Shown here one piece after another: positions 16,856 through 26,375 of a stretch of 64,000 nucleotides of DNA. The first letter of the stretch is position 1, and each line of letters starts with the position of its first letter. The translations under genes and the position numbers were made by a program. Below the pieces are notes generated by a model that worked only from the letters and a program-made list of their open reading frames with translations, was not told the origin of the DNA and made no database searches. The DNA is from Sphingobacterium sp. SGR-19. Lineage in GTDB: Bacteria > Bacteroidota > Bacteroidia > Sphingobacteriales > Sphingobacteriaceae. The stretch is taken from positions 1-64,000 of the forward strand of contig NZ_JAAKGS010000008.1 of assembly GCF_011043555.1 (NCBI RefSeq), written 5' to 3'.

Positions 16856-18508
16856 ATGAAAATGAAACTACATATTTTGGTGTCCGCGGTAGCATTGGCC
16901 ACAACGATGGCTTCCTGCACGGACCTAGACGTTGATATCAAGTCGCAATACACCGAATTCCCAAATAGTGAAAGAGCTGCTGAAGCCATCTCTGCTGATG
17001 TTTATGCCGCGTATCGCGGCGCACTGGGACGCGATCATTGGATGGCGCATACACTTTCCTCGGACGAAGCCGTCAGCTTGGCGCTCGGGACGGATTATTA
17101 TGATGGTGGGCGCTACCGGGAGTTCCATGTACACAACTGGACGCCGGATAATGCCATCCTCCCCGGGATGTGGAATTCGGCGATGACGGGGATTAATCTA
17201 GCGAATAACGTCTTAGCTATTTTTGGCGATGACGACAGCGCGAAAGCTGCTCCTATGCGTGCTATGAGAGCTTATTTCTATTTCCTATTGATGGATAGTT
17301 TTGGGGATGTTCCCCTCATTAAGAAAAAGATGGAGACGGTTCCAGATCGATCGCCGCGAGCAGAGATTTGTCGCTTTATTGAATCGGAACTATTGGCCGT
17401 ACGGGATCGTCTGCCAGCAGAAGCTTCTACCGCAAACTATGGGAAAGCGACCAAGTTTATGGCAGAGGCTTTACTGGCAAAGCTTTATTTAAACTGGGCG
17501 GTATACATGAGCCCTGACGTGGCACAATATACGCCGGCGATGACCCATGAGAAGTTGAATGAGGTAGTGGCGATGTGTGATGCGATTATTGCATCTGGTC
17601 AATTTAATTTGACGAGCCATAAGTTTTTAGAGAAGTTTCGTCCAAATAATGGGCCGCAGATTAAAGATTTCATCTTTGCCATGCCCTACGACCGGGAAAA
17701 GCAGCAGGGGATGACATATGCGCGCTTCTGGATACACCGGAGTGGACAGAACCAGTTTGCGCCGCTACCGCAGAGTGTTGGCGGTACGTTCCGTGTGTTG
17801 CCCAATTTTTTGGATAAATTCCATTTGGAGGGGGATGAGCGAAACAATTCTTATATAGGAGGTAAGCAATACTACTGGGCGGATTACGCGCCGGATTTGT
17901 CGCGTCCGTTCTTGATCAAAACTTCAAAAAAAGGGGTTGATCAAGATTATACCGGGACCGATGCTGATGATATTTTTGATTGGCACATGGAGACGTCACG
18001 GGAGATCGTCTTACGGCCGGACGGTGGCCCTACGCTGAATGCGGGGAATGACCAGAAAGGACGCTCCATGGGTTATCGCTCCATCAAATTTTACATGGAT
18101 GTGGAAGTGACGGCGGCAAATGCACGGAACCAGAGTAATGATGTGCCTATCTTCCGCTATGCGGATGTGTTGCTGATGAAAGCGGAGGCTATTCTCCGAG
18201 GGGCGACACCTACCAACGGTGATTCTCCACAATCGCTTATCAACCAGATCCGGGCATATGTTAACGCACCAACCTTGACGACTGCACCTACATTAGAAGA
18301 TCTATTGGATGAACGTGCCCGGGAGTTTGCAGATGAATCTTGGCGTCGTAATGACCTGATCCGTTTTGGCAAATTCGAAGATAACTGGGGCTTCCGTTCG
18401 TTATATCCGGCCGGAATGACGGAGAAATATCGTCGTATATTCCCAGTCCCTACGCTGGTTATGAACGTGAATACGCATTGGAAGCAAAACTCGGGGTATC
18501 CCAACTAG
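16856..18508 (+). CDS. SusD/RagB family outer membrane lipoprotein
   Basis: 550 residues. The lipobox TTMASC puts the lipidated cysteine at about residue 20. The SusD_RagB features are there: MRAMRAYFYFLLMDSFGDVPLI (TPR region), FRYADVLLMKAEA, DERAREFADESWRRNDLIRFGKF, and a terminal IFPVP...NSGYPN. It is the surface ligand-binding lid for the SusC encoded 11 bases upstream. Confidence 0.93.
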   Translation: MKMKLHILVSAVALATTMASCTDLDVDIKSQYTEFPNSERAAEAISADVYAAYRGALGRDHWMAHTLSSDEAVSLALGTDYYDGGRYREFHVHNWTPDNAILPGMWNSAMTGINLANNVLAIFGDDDSAKAAPMRAMRAYFYFLLMDSFGDVPLIKKKMETVPDRSPRAEICRFIESELLAVRDRLPAEASTANYGKATKFMAEALLAKLYLNWAVYMSPDVAQYTPAMTHEKLNEVVAMCDAIIASGQFNLTSHKFLEKFRPNNGPQIKDFIFAMPYDREKQQGMTYARFWIHRSGQNQFAPLPQSVGGTFRVLPNFLDKFHLEGDERNNSYIGGKQYYWADYAPDLSRPFLIKTSKKGVDQDYTGTDADDIFDWHMETSREIVLRPDGGPTLNAGNDQKGRSMGYRSIKFYMDVEVTAANARNQSNDVPIFRYADVLLMKAEAILRGATPTNGDSPQSLINQIRAYVNAPTLTTAPTLEDLLDERAREFADESWRRNDLIRFGKFEDNWGFRSLYPAGMTEKYRRIFPVPTLVMNVNTHWKQNSGYPN

Positions 18509-18519
18509 AAATAACGGAT

Positions 18520-18835
18520 ATGAAGAGAAGAGATTTTATGAAAAGCACCTTGGGCACAGCTTTGGGTGCTGGAGCCTATATTGGAGAAGCATCATGTACC
18601 CGTTTATCTTTCGGGGCATGAACATTCCTTGCAACATCTCCGGATGGATAATAGGGTTACCCATCAGTTTATCTCAGGATCCGGTTCGGAAATAACATCG
18701 GTAAAACATGGTATTGCATATAGCCATTTTGAAGCGTCTCAATATGGTTTTATGTATTTCGCGCTGCGTCCGGATGAACTACTTGTGCAGTGTATCGGCC
18801 ATGAAGGTGGCGTGCTCTATCAACATATTGTCTGA
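18520..18835 (+). pseudogene. metallophosphatase (acid phosphatase-like) pseudogene with central deletion
   Basis: The ATG at 18520 begins a Tat-type signal (MKRRDFMKSTLG) that runs out of frame and stops after about 33 codons. From about 18566 another frame carries 89 residues: LEPILEKHHVPVYLSGHEHSLQHL, then FISGSGSE and a C-terminal strand region. This is the end of a purple acid phosphatase/metallophosphoesterase with its GHEH metal ligands. The roughly 200 residues expected between them are missing. The simplest reading is an internal deletion near 18560-18575 that joined the two ends out of frame. The intact gene was probably the last member of the sigma/FecR/SusCD operon. Confidence 0.75.
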
Positions 18836-18856
18836 AACCCGCATCCTTTTCAACAG

Positions 18857-18898
18857 AAGCAGCGCCGCGGATTAGAAACCGTTGGCGCTGCTTTTTTT
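18857..18898 (+). terminator. rho-independent terminator after the SusCD/phosphatase unit
   Basis: AAGCAGCGCC (18857-18866) pairs perfectly with GGCGCTGCTT (18884-18893), followed by a T run to 18898. This closes the rightward unit before radA. Confidence 0.85.
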
Positions 18899-18955
18899 GC
18901 TATAGCTTTTTTAGTTTTATAGTATTCTACCTCGACTTTTTCTTATTTTCGCTCA

Positions 18956-20341
18956 ATGGCTAAAGCGAAATCAACATATTTCTGTCAGCATTGTGGATAC
19001 GAATCGGCTAAATGGTTAGGGCAGTGCCCGTCGTGTAAACAGTGGAACACTTTTGTCGAAGAAGTGATAGAAAAGACAAGTTCTAAAGTGCCTGAGTGGC
19101 GAAGTACCACGACGCCAACATCTTCACGACGAACAAACAAAGCGGCGATCATCAACGAAATTGTTTATCAGGATGAACAACGTTTGACGACACCTGATAA
19201 AGAGTTTAATCGCGTGTTGGGAGGAGGAATTGTACCAGGATCACTTGTCTTGATCGGCGGCGAACCTGGAATTGGAAAATCAACACTGATGCTCCAATTG
19301 GCATTGTGTATACCGAAAGTCAAAACACTTTACATCTCGGGTGAGGAAAGCGAACAACAGATCAAGATGCGGGCAGAACGATTGGCACAGAGCTCCACCG
19401 CAAATTGTTATATCCTGACCGAGACATCCACACAACAGATTTTTAAGCAGATAGAAACCGTACAACCCGATATGGTGGTTATCGATTCGATTCAAACGCT
19501 ACACTCATCCCAGATCGAGTCAGCTCCAGGTTCCGTATCGCAAGTTAGAGAATGTACGGCAGAGCTCTTGCGTTTCGCGAAAGAGACCAGTACACCTGTT
19601 TTTATTGTAGGGCACATTACCAAAGACGGTTCTATTGCAGGTCCGAAAGTGTTGGAGCACATGGTAGATACGGTGCTGCAATTTGAAGGGGATCGAAATC
19701 ACGTGTACCGTATTTTGCGAGCAGTAAAGAATCGCTTCGGTTCATCCTCCGAGTTAGGAATATACGAAATGCAGGGATCAGGACTACGTGAAGTTCCCAA
19801 TCCTTCAGAAATCATGATATCTCAGCGAGACGAACCGGTCAGTGGTGTAGCGATTGCCGCCATGCTAGAGGGGATGCGCCCGCTGATGATCGAAGTACAG
19901 GCTTTAGTGAGCAACTCGGCTTTTGGAACACCACAACGAACGTCGACCGGTTTTGACACAAAACGTTTAAGTATGTTATTGGCGGTTTTGGAAAAACGTT
20001 TCGGGTTTAGGCTCAGCGCGCAAGATGTCTTTTTGAATATTGCTGGCGGATTGCGTGTAGAAGACCCTGCTATCGATCTGGCGGTTATTGCGGCATTGAT
20101 ATCTTCTCAACAGGATATCCCATTGCCGTCGCAGGTTACATTTGCAGGAGAAGTAGGGCTGTCCGGCGAAATTCGGGCTGTGAACCGTATCGAACAACGG
20201 ATTGTGGAGGCCGAAAAATTGGGTTTCGAAGGGATATTTATTTCGAAATATAATACAAAAGGGTTAGACGCTAAAAAGTACGATATCGCCATTCGCCCTT
20301 TAGCGACCTTAGAAAATTTATTTAACGCTTTGTTTGGGTAA
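18956..20341 (+). CDS. radA: DNA repair protein RadA
   Basis: 461 residues. The N-terminal zinc finger is CQHCGYESAKWLGQCPSC. The Walker A is GEPGIGKSTL. The RadA-specific KNRFG motif is in AVKNRFGSSSELG, and the C-terminal third is the Lon-like domain (FLNIAGGLRVEDPAIDLAVIAAL). RadA promotes branch migration in recombination. It is a housekeeping gene behind a strong terminator. A -7-like TATTTTCG ends 4 bases before the ATG. Confidence 0.95.
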   Translation: MAKAKSTYFCQHCGYESAKWLGQCPSCKQWNTFVEEVIEKTSSKVPEWRSTTTPTSSRRTNKAAIINEIVYQDEQRLTTPDKEFNRVLGGGIVPGSLVLIGGEPGIGKSTLMLQLALCIPKVKTLYISGEESEQQIKMRAERLAQSSTANCYILTETSTQQIFKQIETVQPDMVVIDSIQTLHSSQIESAPGSVSQVRECTAELLRFAKETSTPVFIVGHITKDGSIAGPKVLEHMVDTVLQFEGDRNHVYRILRAVKNRFGSSSELGIYEMQGSGLREVPNPSEIMISQRDEPVSGVAIAAMLEGMRPLMIEVQALVSNSAFGTPQRTSTGFDTKRLSMLLAVLEKRFGFRLSAQDVFLNIAGGLRVEDPAIDLAVIAALISSQQDIPLPSQVTFAGEVGLSGEIRAVNRIEQRIVEAEKLGFEGIFISKYNTKGLDAKKYDIAIRPLATLENLFNALFG

Positions 20342-20425
20342 AATAGATCTAAGGTAAAATAAGGGTCACATCACCTTAATGATAAGATTATTTTTTATTT
20401 TTATTTCCTACTATAACAAAAGGAT

Positions 20426-21283
20426 ATGGCATCAGGTATTTTTGCGATTTTAGATGATATCGCGGCACTAATGGACGATGTAGCCGTGACGGCTAAAGTT
20501 GCTACTCGTAAAACCGCAGGTATCTTGGGAGATGACTTGGCTGTTAATGCGGAAAAAGCAACTGGTTTTTTAGCGTCCCGAGAAATACCGGTTCTATGGG
20601 CGATAACAAAAGGTTCGTTCATCAATAAGCTTATTATCGTTCCGATTGCATTGTTGCTAAACGCTTTTTTTCCAATTGCCATAAAAATCGCTTTGATTTT
20701 AGGAGGTTTTTACCTTGCTTATGAAGGAGTGGAAAAAATTATCGAATATTTCTTTCACCGACCAAAAGATACGGGAGCTATTGTCGAAGAAAAAGAGGGC
20801 GAGAGTATGGACGTTGAAAAGGCGAAAATCAGGTCAGCGATCACAACCGACTTTATCCTTTCCGTTGAGATTGTTATCATCGCATTAGGGACAGTTCTAG
20901 ACAGAACCTTGACCATACAGATTGTTACCGTGTCCGTCGTGGCTCTGTTAGCCACCGTAGGAGTTTACGGGATTGTTGCACTTATTGTGCGTATGGATGA
21001 TACCGGTTATAAGCTGATTAAATATGGGAATGGAAAAGGTTTCTCGTCTCGTTTGGGACATTTATTGGTAAAATCTTTGCCTGTTGTGATTAAATCGCTG
21101 TCAGTTATCGGTACGATTGCTTTGTTATTGGTGTCCGGGGGTATTTTCGTTCATAATATAGATTATATTCATCATCTTCTTCCATCGCTGCCGTCTGTAT
21201 TAAAAGAGTTTCTCGTTGGTTTATTGGCCGGAGTACTCGTGGTAGCAATTGTTACCGGTGTTAAGAAGGTTTTCGTAAAGTAG
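20426..21283 (+). CDS. DUF808 family inner membrane protein (YedI-like)
   Basis: 285 residues. The N-terminus SGIFAILDDIAALMDDVA...TRKTAGILGDDLAVNA is the DUF808 signature. There are about six to seven hydrophobic segments (near 70-95, 140-185, 225-285). The molecular role of the family is not established. It stands alone between radA and the SusR-like regulator. Confidence 0.85.
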   Translation: MASGIFAILDDIAALMDDVAVTAKVATRKTAGILGDDLAVNAEKATGFLASREIPVLWAITKGSFINKLIIVPIALLLNAFFPIAIKIALILGGFYLAYEGVEKIIEYFFHRPKDTGAIVEEKEGESMDVEKAKIRSAITTDFILSVEIVIIALGTVLDRTLTIQIVTVSVVALLATVGVYGIVALIVRMDDTGYKLIKYGNGKGFSSRLGHLLVKSLPVVIKSLSVIGTIALLLVSGGIFVHNIDYIHHLLPSLPSVLKEFLVGLLAGVLVVAIVTGVKKVFVK

Positions 21284-21469
21284 GAGTATATCGCATTGCG
21301 TCCCTCCTTCTAATTTAATGCATTTATGGAAATCCTGTGTCCGTTGTGTCCGTATTGGTAGCATGCACACTTAAAAATGTTCCCCCCTGTTAGATATTTT
21401 TTTGTTATTTTCGTCTGATAACTAAAGAGACGTCATGTATTCCGGTAACCATCCTATGTTAGCTATTTT

Positions 21470-23143
21470 ATGTATAGACTGTTACTTCTTTTTTTGATTA
21501 CGATACCATCATCTATTGCCTTGTGTCAGACGATAAGGAAAGATGATGCTACCTTGACGGACTTGATACGGTTGATTGATAGAAAGCAGGAGTTTATGGA
21601 AGTGAAGGAGATGAAAATCCGTGATCTGGTACAAGTATTCAACCAACTTGGCGACTACGATAGCACCCGATATTTAATCACCAAACAGCTTTATCAGGAA
21701 TATACTCCCTACAAATTGGATTCGGCCATTGTATATGCAGAATATAGTTTGCAACTCGCCCGGCGGCATGGGAATGCCGAATGGATAACAGAGAGCAATC
21801 TTGATCTGGCAGCCTTACATTTCACGGCCGGGATGTATATCGACTCTTATAATATCTTACAAGATATATCGAGTGATCGGCTTCCCTCATCCTTGCATGT
21901 GAAATACTATGACGCGAGCAAAAGATTATATAAGTTCTACTCTTCTGCCAATCACTACGATGATAAATATGAAGCTCGTAGTGATCTTTATCGGGATTCA
22001 TTGCTCCATGAGTTGAATTCCGAAAGCACACAATACCAGATTGTTTATGCGGAAAAACTACTGGATCACCAAGAATCGGAGAAGGCCAAAACGATATTAA
22101 TGCGACTTCTGAATCAATCTGAGGAAGAGAACCACGAACGGGCTATCCTTTGCTATGCGTTGGCAACGGTCTTTAGACAGGAAGGAAATATTCCCCTACA
22201 ACGGAGGTATTTGATACAATCTGCTATATACGACATCAAGAATGCCATTAAAGAAAATGCCGCCATGCAAGCGTTGGCATCTTTGCTCTACGAAACCGAA
22301 CATATCGAAGAAGCTTATAAATGTATACAGTCCTCCATGGAGGATGCTATCTTTTGCAATGCTCGTTTCCGGGCCTATGAAGCCTCACAGATTTTTCCGA
22401 TTATCGATTCCGCATATCAAGAAAATGAAGCGCAGAAAAAGGATATGCTGACAGGCTTTTTGTTATTGGTGTCTGTGCTTTCTATTTTTCTGGCTTTGGC
22501 GATTATTTATGTGTACCGGCAGATGAAAAGGATAAATCGGGTACGGGAAGAGTTGTTTGAAGCGAATCAACGTTTGCAGGAACTGAATGCCCGGTTGAAC
22601 ACGACCAACGACGCCCTGCATAAGACGAATCTTGAAGTATCCTCTATTAATAAAGACCTGGCAGAGGCCAACCACATTAAAGAAGCCTATATCGGTCAAT
22701 TCTTGGATCTGTGCTCGACGTATATCGATAAACTGCAGCACTTTCAGACCGTGCTGAAAAAGATGGTCATGGGCGGTAAAATGGATGAGCTCCTGAAGCG
22801 TTTAAAATCAAGAGATATGATTGAAAGGGAAGTAAAAGAACTGTTTTCTACGTTTGACCACATTTTTCTTCATATCTATCCGAATTTTGTCGAAGACTTT
22901 AATGCGCTATTGATGGAAGAGGAACGCTTTGTGCTGAAAAACAATGAACTTTTAAATACAGAACTCCGCATATTTGCTTTAATCCGGTTGGGCATTACAG
23001 ATAGCTCAAAAATTGCAGGTTTTCTCCATTATTCCACCAACACGATTTATAGTTATCGCACGCGGATAAGAAATAAAGCACGTGTTCCACGCGAAGAATT
23101 TGATGATATGGTGATGAAAATAGGTAGAATTAGCAAAATATAG
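21470..23143 (+). CDS. SusR-like membrane-spanning transcriptional regulator (DUF6377)
   Basis: 557 residues: signal peptide (about 1-20), a periplasmic TPR-like helical domain (25-315), one membrane helix (about 327-347), a coiled coil rich in Asn/Leu/Glu (355-410), then a cytoplasmic C-terminus ending in a LuxR-type helix-turn-helix (ELRIFALIRLGITDSSKIAGF...TIYSYRTRIRNKA). This is the layout of Bacteroides SusR, which senses oligosaccharide in the periplasm and activates sus genes. It directly precedes the glucan locus, whose promoter region carries a 9-bp inverted repeat, so it is the likely activator of that operon. Confidence 0.85.
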   Translation: MYRLLLLFLITIPSSIALCQTIRKDDATLTDLIRLIDRKQEFMEVKEMKIRDLVQVFNQLGDYDSTRYLITKQLYQEYTPYKLDSAIVYAEYSLQLARRHGNAEWITESNLDLAALHFTAGMYIDSYNILQDISSDRLPSSLHVKYYDASKRLYKFYSSANHYDDKYEARSDLYRDSLLHELNSESTQYQIVYAEKLLDHQESEKAKTILMRLLNQSEEENHERAILCYALATVFRQEGNIPLQRRYLIQSAIYDIKNAIKENAAMQALASLLYETEHIEEAYKCIQSSMEDAIFCNARFRAYEASQIFPIIDSAYQENEAQKKDMLTGFLLLVSVLSIFLALAIIYVYRQMKRINRVREELFEANQRLQELNARLNTTNDALHKTNLEVSSINKDLAEANHIKEAYIGQFLDLCSTYIDKLQHFQTVLKKMVMGGKMDELLKRLKSRDMIEREVKELFSTFDHIFLHIYPNFVEDFNALLMEEERFVLKNNELLNTELRIFALIRLGITDSSKIAGFLHYSTNTIYSYRTRIRNKARVPREEFDDMVMKIGRISKI

Positions 23144-23214
23144 TACTATACTATCTATATTTTTTATAACAATTATTTGTGTAATATGCTGTTTGTCAGA
23201 TAGTTTTATTGTTT

Positions 23215-23255
23215 TTAGGTCTATATTTTATCTTGATACCCTTTTTTAGACCTAA
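23215..23255. promoter_or_regulatory. inverted repeat upstream of glucan locus, candidate SusR-like operator
   Basis: TTAGGTCTA (23215-23223) and TAGACCTAA (23247-23255) are a perfect 9-bp inverted pair with centres 32 bp apart, about three helical turns. It ends 9 bp upstream of the -7 element and covers the -33 region, where the sequence is T-rich but lacks TTTG. That suits an activator-dependent promoter. Confidence 0.6.
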
Positions 23256-23264
23256 TTCCCTTCC

Positions 23265-23272
23265 TAGCTTTG
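23265..23272 (+). promoter_or_regulatory. -7 element of the glucan utilisation operon
   Basis: TAGCTTTG matches TAnnTTTG exactly. A start near 23277 would give a leader of roughly 75 bases before the susC ATG at 23354. Confidence 0.6.
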
Positions 23273-23353
23273 TATAAGACTTCCAAGAGTAAACCTGTTA
23301 GAGGCTGGCGGTCAATTATAAATTGTGTTATTCATTAAAGTAAAGTGTTATTT

Positions 23354-26300
23354 ATGAAGATTTTTTATCGCCACATGCGTTTCTCCGCAGTGCATTTCCT
23401 ACTCGTGGTGGTGAGTGTACTATTACACATAAATGTGTATGCGCAGCAGCGAGGCATCTCCGGTATCGTATCAGATGGTGCAGGTAATCCTCTTGAGGGG
23501 GCCTCAGTTGCTGTTTTGGGGAAAAGTGCAGCAACGCGTACCGATGCTAACGGACAATTTTCGCTACAGGCAGAGACGGGGGATGTATTGCAAATTACCT
23601 CGGTAGGTTATTCGTTGGTTGAGCAACCTGTAGATGTTTCCTCTGTTTATCATATCATTCTGAAAGAGAACCAGGAAGAATTGGAAGAAATTGTCGTGGT
23701 AGGTTATGGTACTATGCGAAAACGCGATCTAACAGGGTCATTGGCTTCGGTGGGTTCGGAGGCGATGAAAGATCGACCCGTAGCCAATATCGGGGAAGCA
23801 CTGCAAGGCCGGGCATCCGGTGTACAGATCGTAAATAGCGGCGCGCCGGGAAGCAATGTATCTATTCAGATACGTGGATTGGGGTCGATCAATAACAGTG
23901 CTCCGCTGCTGGTCATCGACGGGGTTCCTACCGATCTTGCATTGAATGCCTTGAATCCCAATGATGTAGAAACCATTGATATCCTCAAAGATGCGTCGGC
24001 AACGGCTATTTACGGTTCGCGTGGTGCAAATGGCGTGGTGCTGATCACCACCAAAAAGGGACATAAGGATAAGGGAACCTTCGCTGCCAGTGCCAATTTT
24101 GCAACGCAGGAGGCAACCAGTCTTCCTAAGATGTTGAATGCTGAACAGTTTGCCTCGTTGCACAATGAAATGATGGCCAATAACAATGAACGGCAGCGGC
24201 CTGACTTTGCTGATCCTACGCTTTTGGGAGAAGGCACCGACTGGATTGACGCGCTATTGCGTAGGGACCGCCTGTCTAACTATTCCCTATCTTATTCGGG
24301 GGGAGGAGAGAAAAATACTTATTACGTTTCAGGGGGTATCTTGAGCCAAGATGGTATTGTATTGAATACGTCCTACAAGCGTTATACCTTTCAGTTTAAT
24401 AATGAGGCCCAACAGACCTCTTGGCTGAAAATGGGGAATAACCTGAGCTTGAGCCATGATATTAAAAAGAATGGTTCTTACAGCGTTTTGAATACATTGG
24501 CCTCATTGCCCACGCAACCCATATACAATGAAGACGGTAGCTTCTCCGGACCGGGAAATGAAGCGATTTTCTATGGGGATTTGAGGAACCCCATCGGTAC
24601 CGCCTTATTGGATCAAAATACCACCAGTGGATATAATCTGCTGGGCAACTTGTATGCTGAGGCAAAGTTTTTAGACCATTTTACATTCAAAACCATCGTT
24701 GGACTGGACTATAAAGCATGGGACAATGTGAACTTTGCTCCCAAATATGATTGGAAACCTATTCCCGTGCCGAATTCATTCCGGAGCGAGAGTTCCAACA
24801 AGAGCCTGGCGTATCTGTGGGACAATACCTTGACGTATACCAATACCCTCGATGGGATTCACGACGTCAACATTATGGTCGGTTCCAGTGCCCAGAACAA
24901 TGAGTATAACTACATGACGGGCAGTATTAAGGAGTTTCTATCCGATAACAACAACCAGCTCAACAACGGCTTGCTCGACCCGACGGTTGGCGGTAGTCGG
25001 AATGAATGGGCACTTCTTTCTTTTTTCGGTCGTGCCAATTATACCTTCGACAATAAGTATTTACTGACGGCCACGGTACGTCATGACGGAACCTCCCGTA
25101 TTGCACCAGGCAATCGTTGGGGAACGTTTCCTTCTTTTGCGGCTGCTTGGCGGATCTCCGAAGAAGATTTCTTTAACAAGAACCATATTTTCGGAGATGT
25201 AAAAGTACGCGCCGGATATGGTGTCACCGGTAATCAGGCCGTTTTGGATATCTATGCAGCATCCGCACGCCTCAATACCTCCAGATACGTGTTTAATGAC
25301 ACGCCGGTCTCTACGTTGTATCCATTGGTCATGCCAAACCCAAATATTCGCTGGGAAACGATCAAACAGACGAATGTCGGGGTTGATGCCGCATTTTTTG
25401 AAAACAGGATCAATGTCACATTTGATGCCTATATCAAGAAAACCTCCGATATGTTGGTCAGTATGGTTGTACCGATCACCACGGGATATTCCGATATCTA
25501 TACGCCAATGATCAATGCGGGTGAGGTAGAAAATAAAGGATGGGAATTGACCATCGGAAGTGATAACCTACGTGGCGATTTCAAATGGCATTCTGATTTT
25601 AATATTTCGTACAACAGAAATAAGATTGTCAACCTGCATGGTGATGTGCCGATCTATTTCGGATACCAGTCCCATACCGTTGGACAGCCAGTATCGGCTT
25701 TTTATGGCTGGCGTACCAATGGTCTTTTCCAAAATTGGGATGAGGTGAATAGCTACGCACATCAATATCAGGGTGCAGACCCGGCGAATAGTACCGCGCC
25801 CGGGGATATCAAATTTTTAGATTTAAATAAAGATGGTGTGGTCAATGACTACGACCGAACCTATCTGGGAAATCCAACGCCAAGCTGGAGTTTTGCCATG
25901 GGCAACAGATTGTCTTATAAAAACTTTGATATGGAACTGTTTTTACAAGGTGTGGCAGGCAATCAGATATATAATGCCAACCGGGTGACATTGGAAGGTA
26001 TGTACACGATTCGTAACCAGACGACGAAAGTACAAGAGCGTTGGACGGGTGAAGGAACGAGCAATGAAATACCTCGTGCAATCTACAGTGACCCTAACCG
26101 AAACACCCGTAATTCGGACCGTTTTATCGAAGAAGGGAAATATTTGCGCCTGAAAAATGTGACAATAGGCTATACGTTGCCGAATGTCCTATCGGAGCGC
26201 GCAAAAATCAGCAGTTTACGTTTTTATCTGTCGGGACAGAACTTGCTGACCTGGACGAATTACTCGGGTTTTGATCCGGAAGTAATCGGTGGAGTAGATA

Positions 26301-26356
26301 ACAGTAATTATCCGATTACCCGAAACCTGAGTTTAGGTGTAGATTTTAGATTCTAA
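23354..26356 (+). CDS. SusC-type TonB-dependent receptor of glucan locus
   Basis: 1000 residues from the ATG at 23354; a GTG at 23345 is in frame but weaker. Signal peptide to about VYAQQ, a CarboxypepD_reg-like domain with GISGIVSDGAGNPLEGASV, the TonB box region LEEIVVVGYGTMRKRDLTGSL, and a plug with DVETIDILKDASATAIYGSRGANGVVLITTKKG. The beta-barrel ends with Phe. It heads an operon with SusD, a SusE-like binding protein and GH66, GH31 and GH97 enzymes, so its cargo is probably an alpha-1,6-glucan oligosaccharide. Confidence 0.94.
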   Translation: MKIFYRHMRFSAVHFLLVVVSVLLHINVYAQQRGISGIVSDGAGNPLEGASVAVLGKSAATRTDANGQFSLQAETGDVLQITSVGYSLVEQPVDVSSVYHIILKENQEELEEIVVVGYGTMRKRDLTGSLASVGSEAMKDRPVANIGEALQGRASGVQIVNSGAPGSNVSIQIRGLGSINNSAPLLVIDGVPTDLALNALNPNDVETIDILKDASATAIYGSRGANGVVLITTKKGHKDKGTFAASANFATQEATSLPKMLNAEQFASLHNEMMANNNERQRPDFADPTLLGEGTDWIDALLRRDRLSNYSLSYSGGGEKNTYYVSGGILSQDGIVLNTSYKRYTFQFNNEAQQTSWLKMGNNLSLSHDIKKNGSYSVLNTLASLPTQPIYNEDGSFSGPGNEAIFYGDLRNPIGTALLDQNTTSGYNLLGNLYAEAKFLDHFTFKTIVGLDYKAWDNVNFAPKYDWKPIPVPNSFRSESSNKSLAYLWDNTLTYTNTLDGIHDVNIMVGSSAQNNEYNYMTGSIKEFLSDNNNQLNNGLLDPTVGGSRNEWALLSFFGRANYTFDNKYLLTATVRHDGTSRIAPGNRWGTFPSFAAAWRISEEDFFNKNHIFGDVKVRAGYGVTGNQAVLDIYAASARLNTSRYVFNDTPVSTLYPLVMPNPNIRWETIKQTNVGVDAAFFENRINVTFDAYIKKTSDMLVSMVVPITTGYSDIYTPMINAGEVENKGWELTIGSDNLRGDFKWHSDFNISYNRNKIVNLHGDVPIYFGYQSHTVGQPVSAFYGWRTNGLFQNWDEVNSYAHQYQGADPANSTAPGDIKFLDLNKDGVVNDYDRTYLGNPTPSWSFAMGNRLSYKNFDMELFLQGVAGNQIYNANRVTLEGMYTIRNQTTKVQERWTGEGTSNEIPRAIYSDPNRNTRNSDRFIEEGKYLRLKNVTIGYTLPNVLSERAKISSLRFYLSGQNLLTWTNYSGFDPEVIGGVDNSNYPITRNLSLGVDFRF

Positions 26357-26375
26357 AACATTCAGCATAACGATT

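Noticed and set aside
20350..20378. Terminator after radA (TAAGGT ... ACCTTA)
   Set aside because: Six-bp stem with a 17-base loop, AT-rich, and not directly followed by a T run; too weak.
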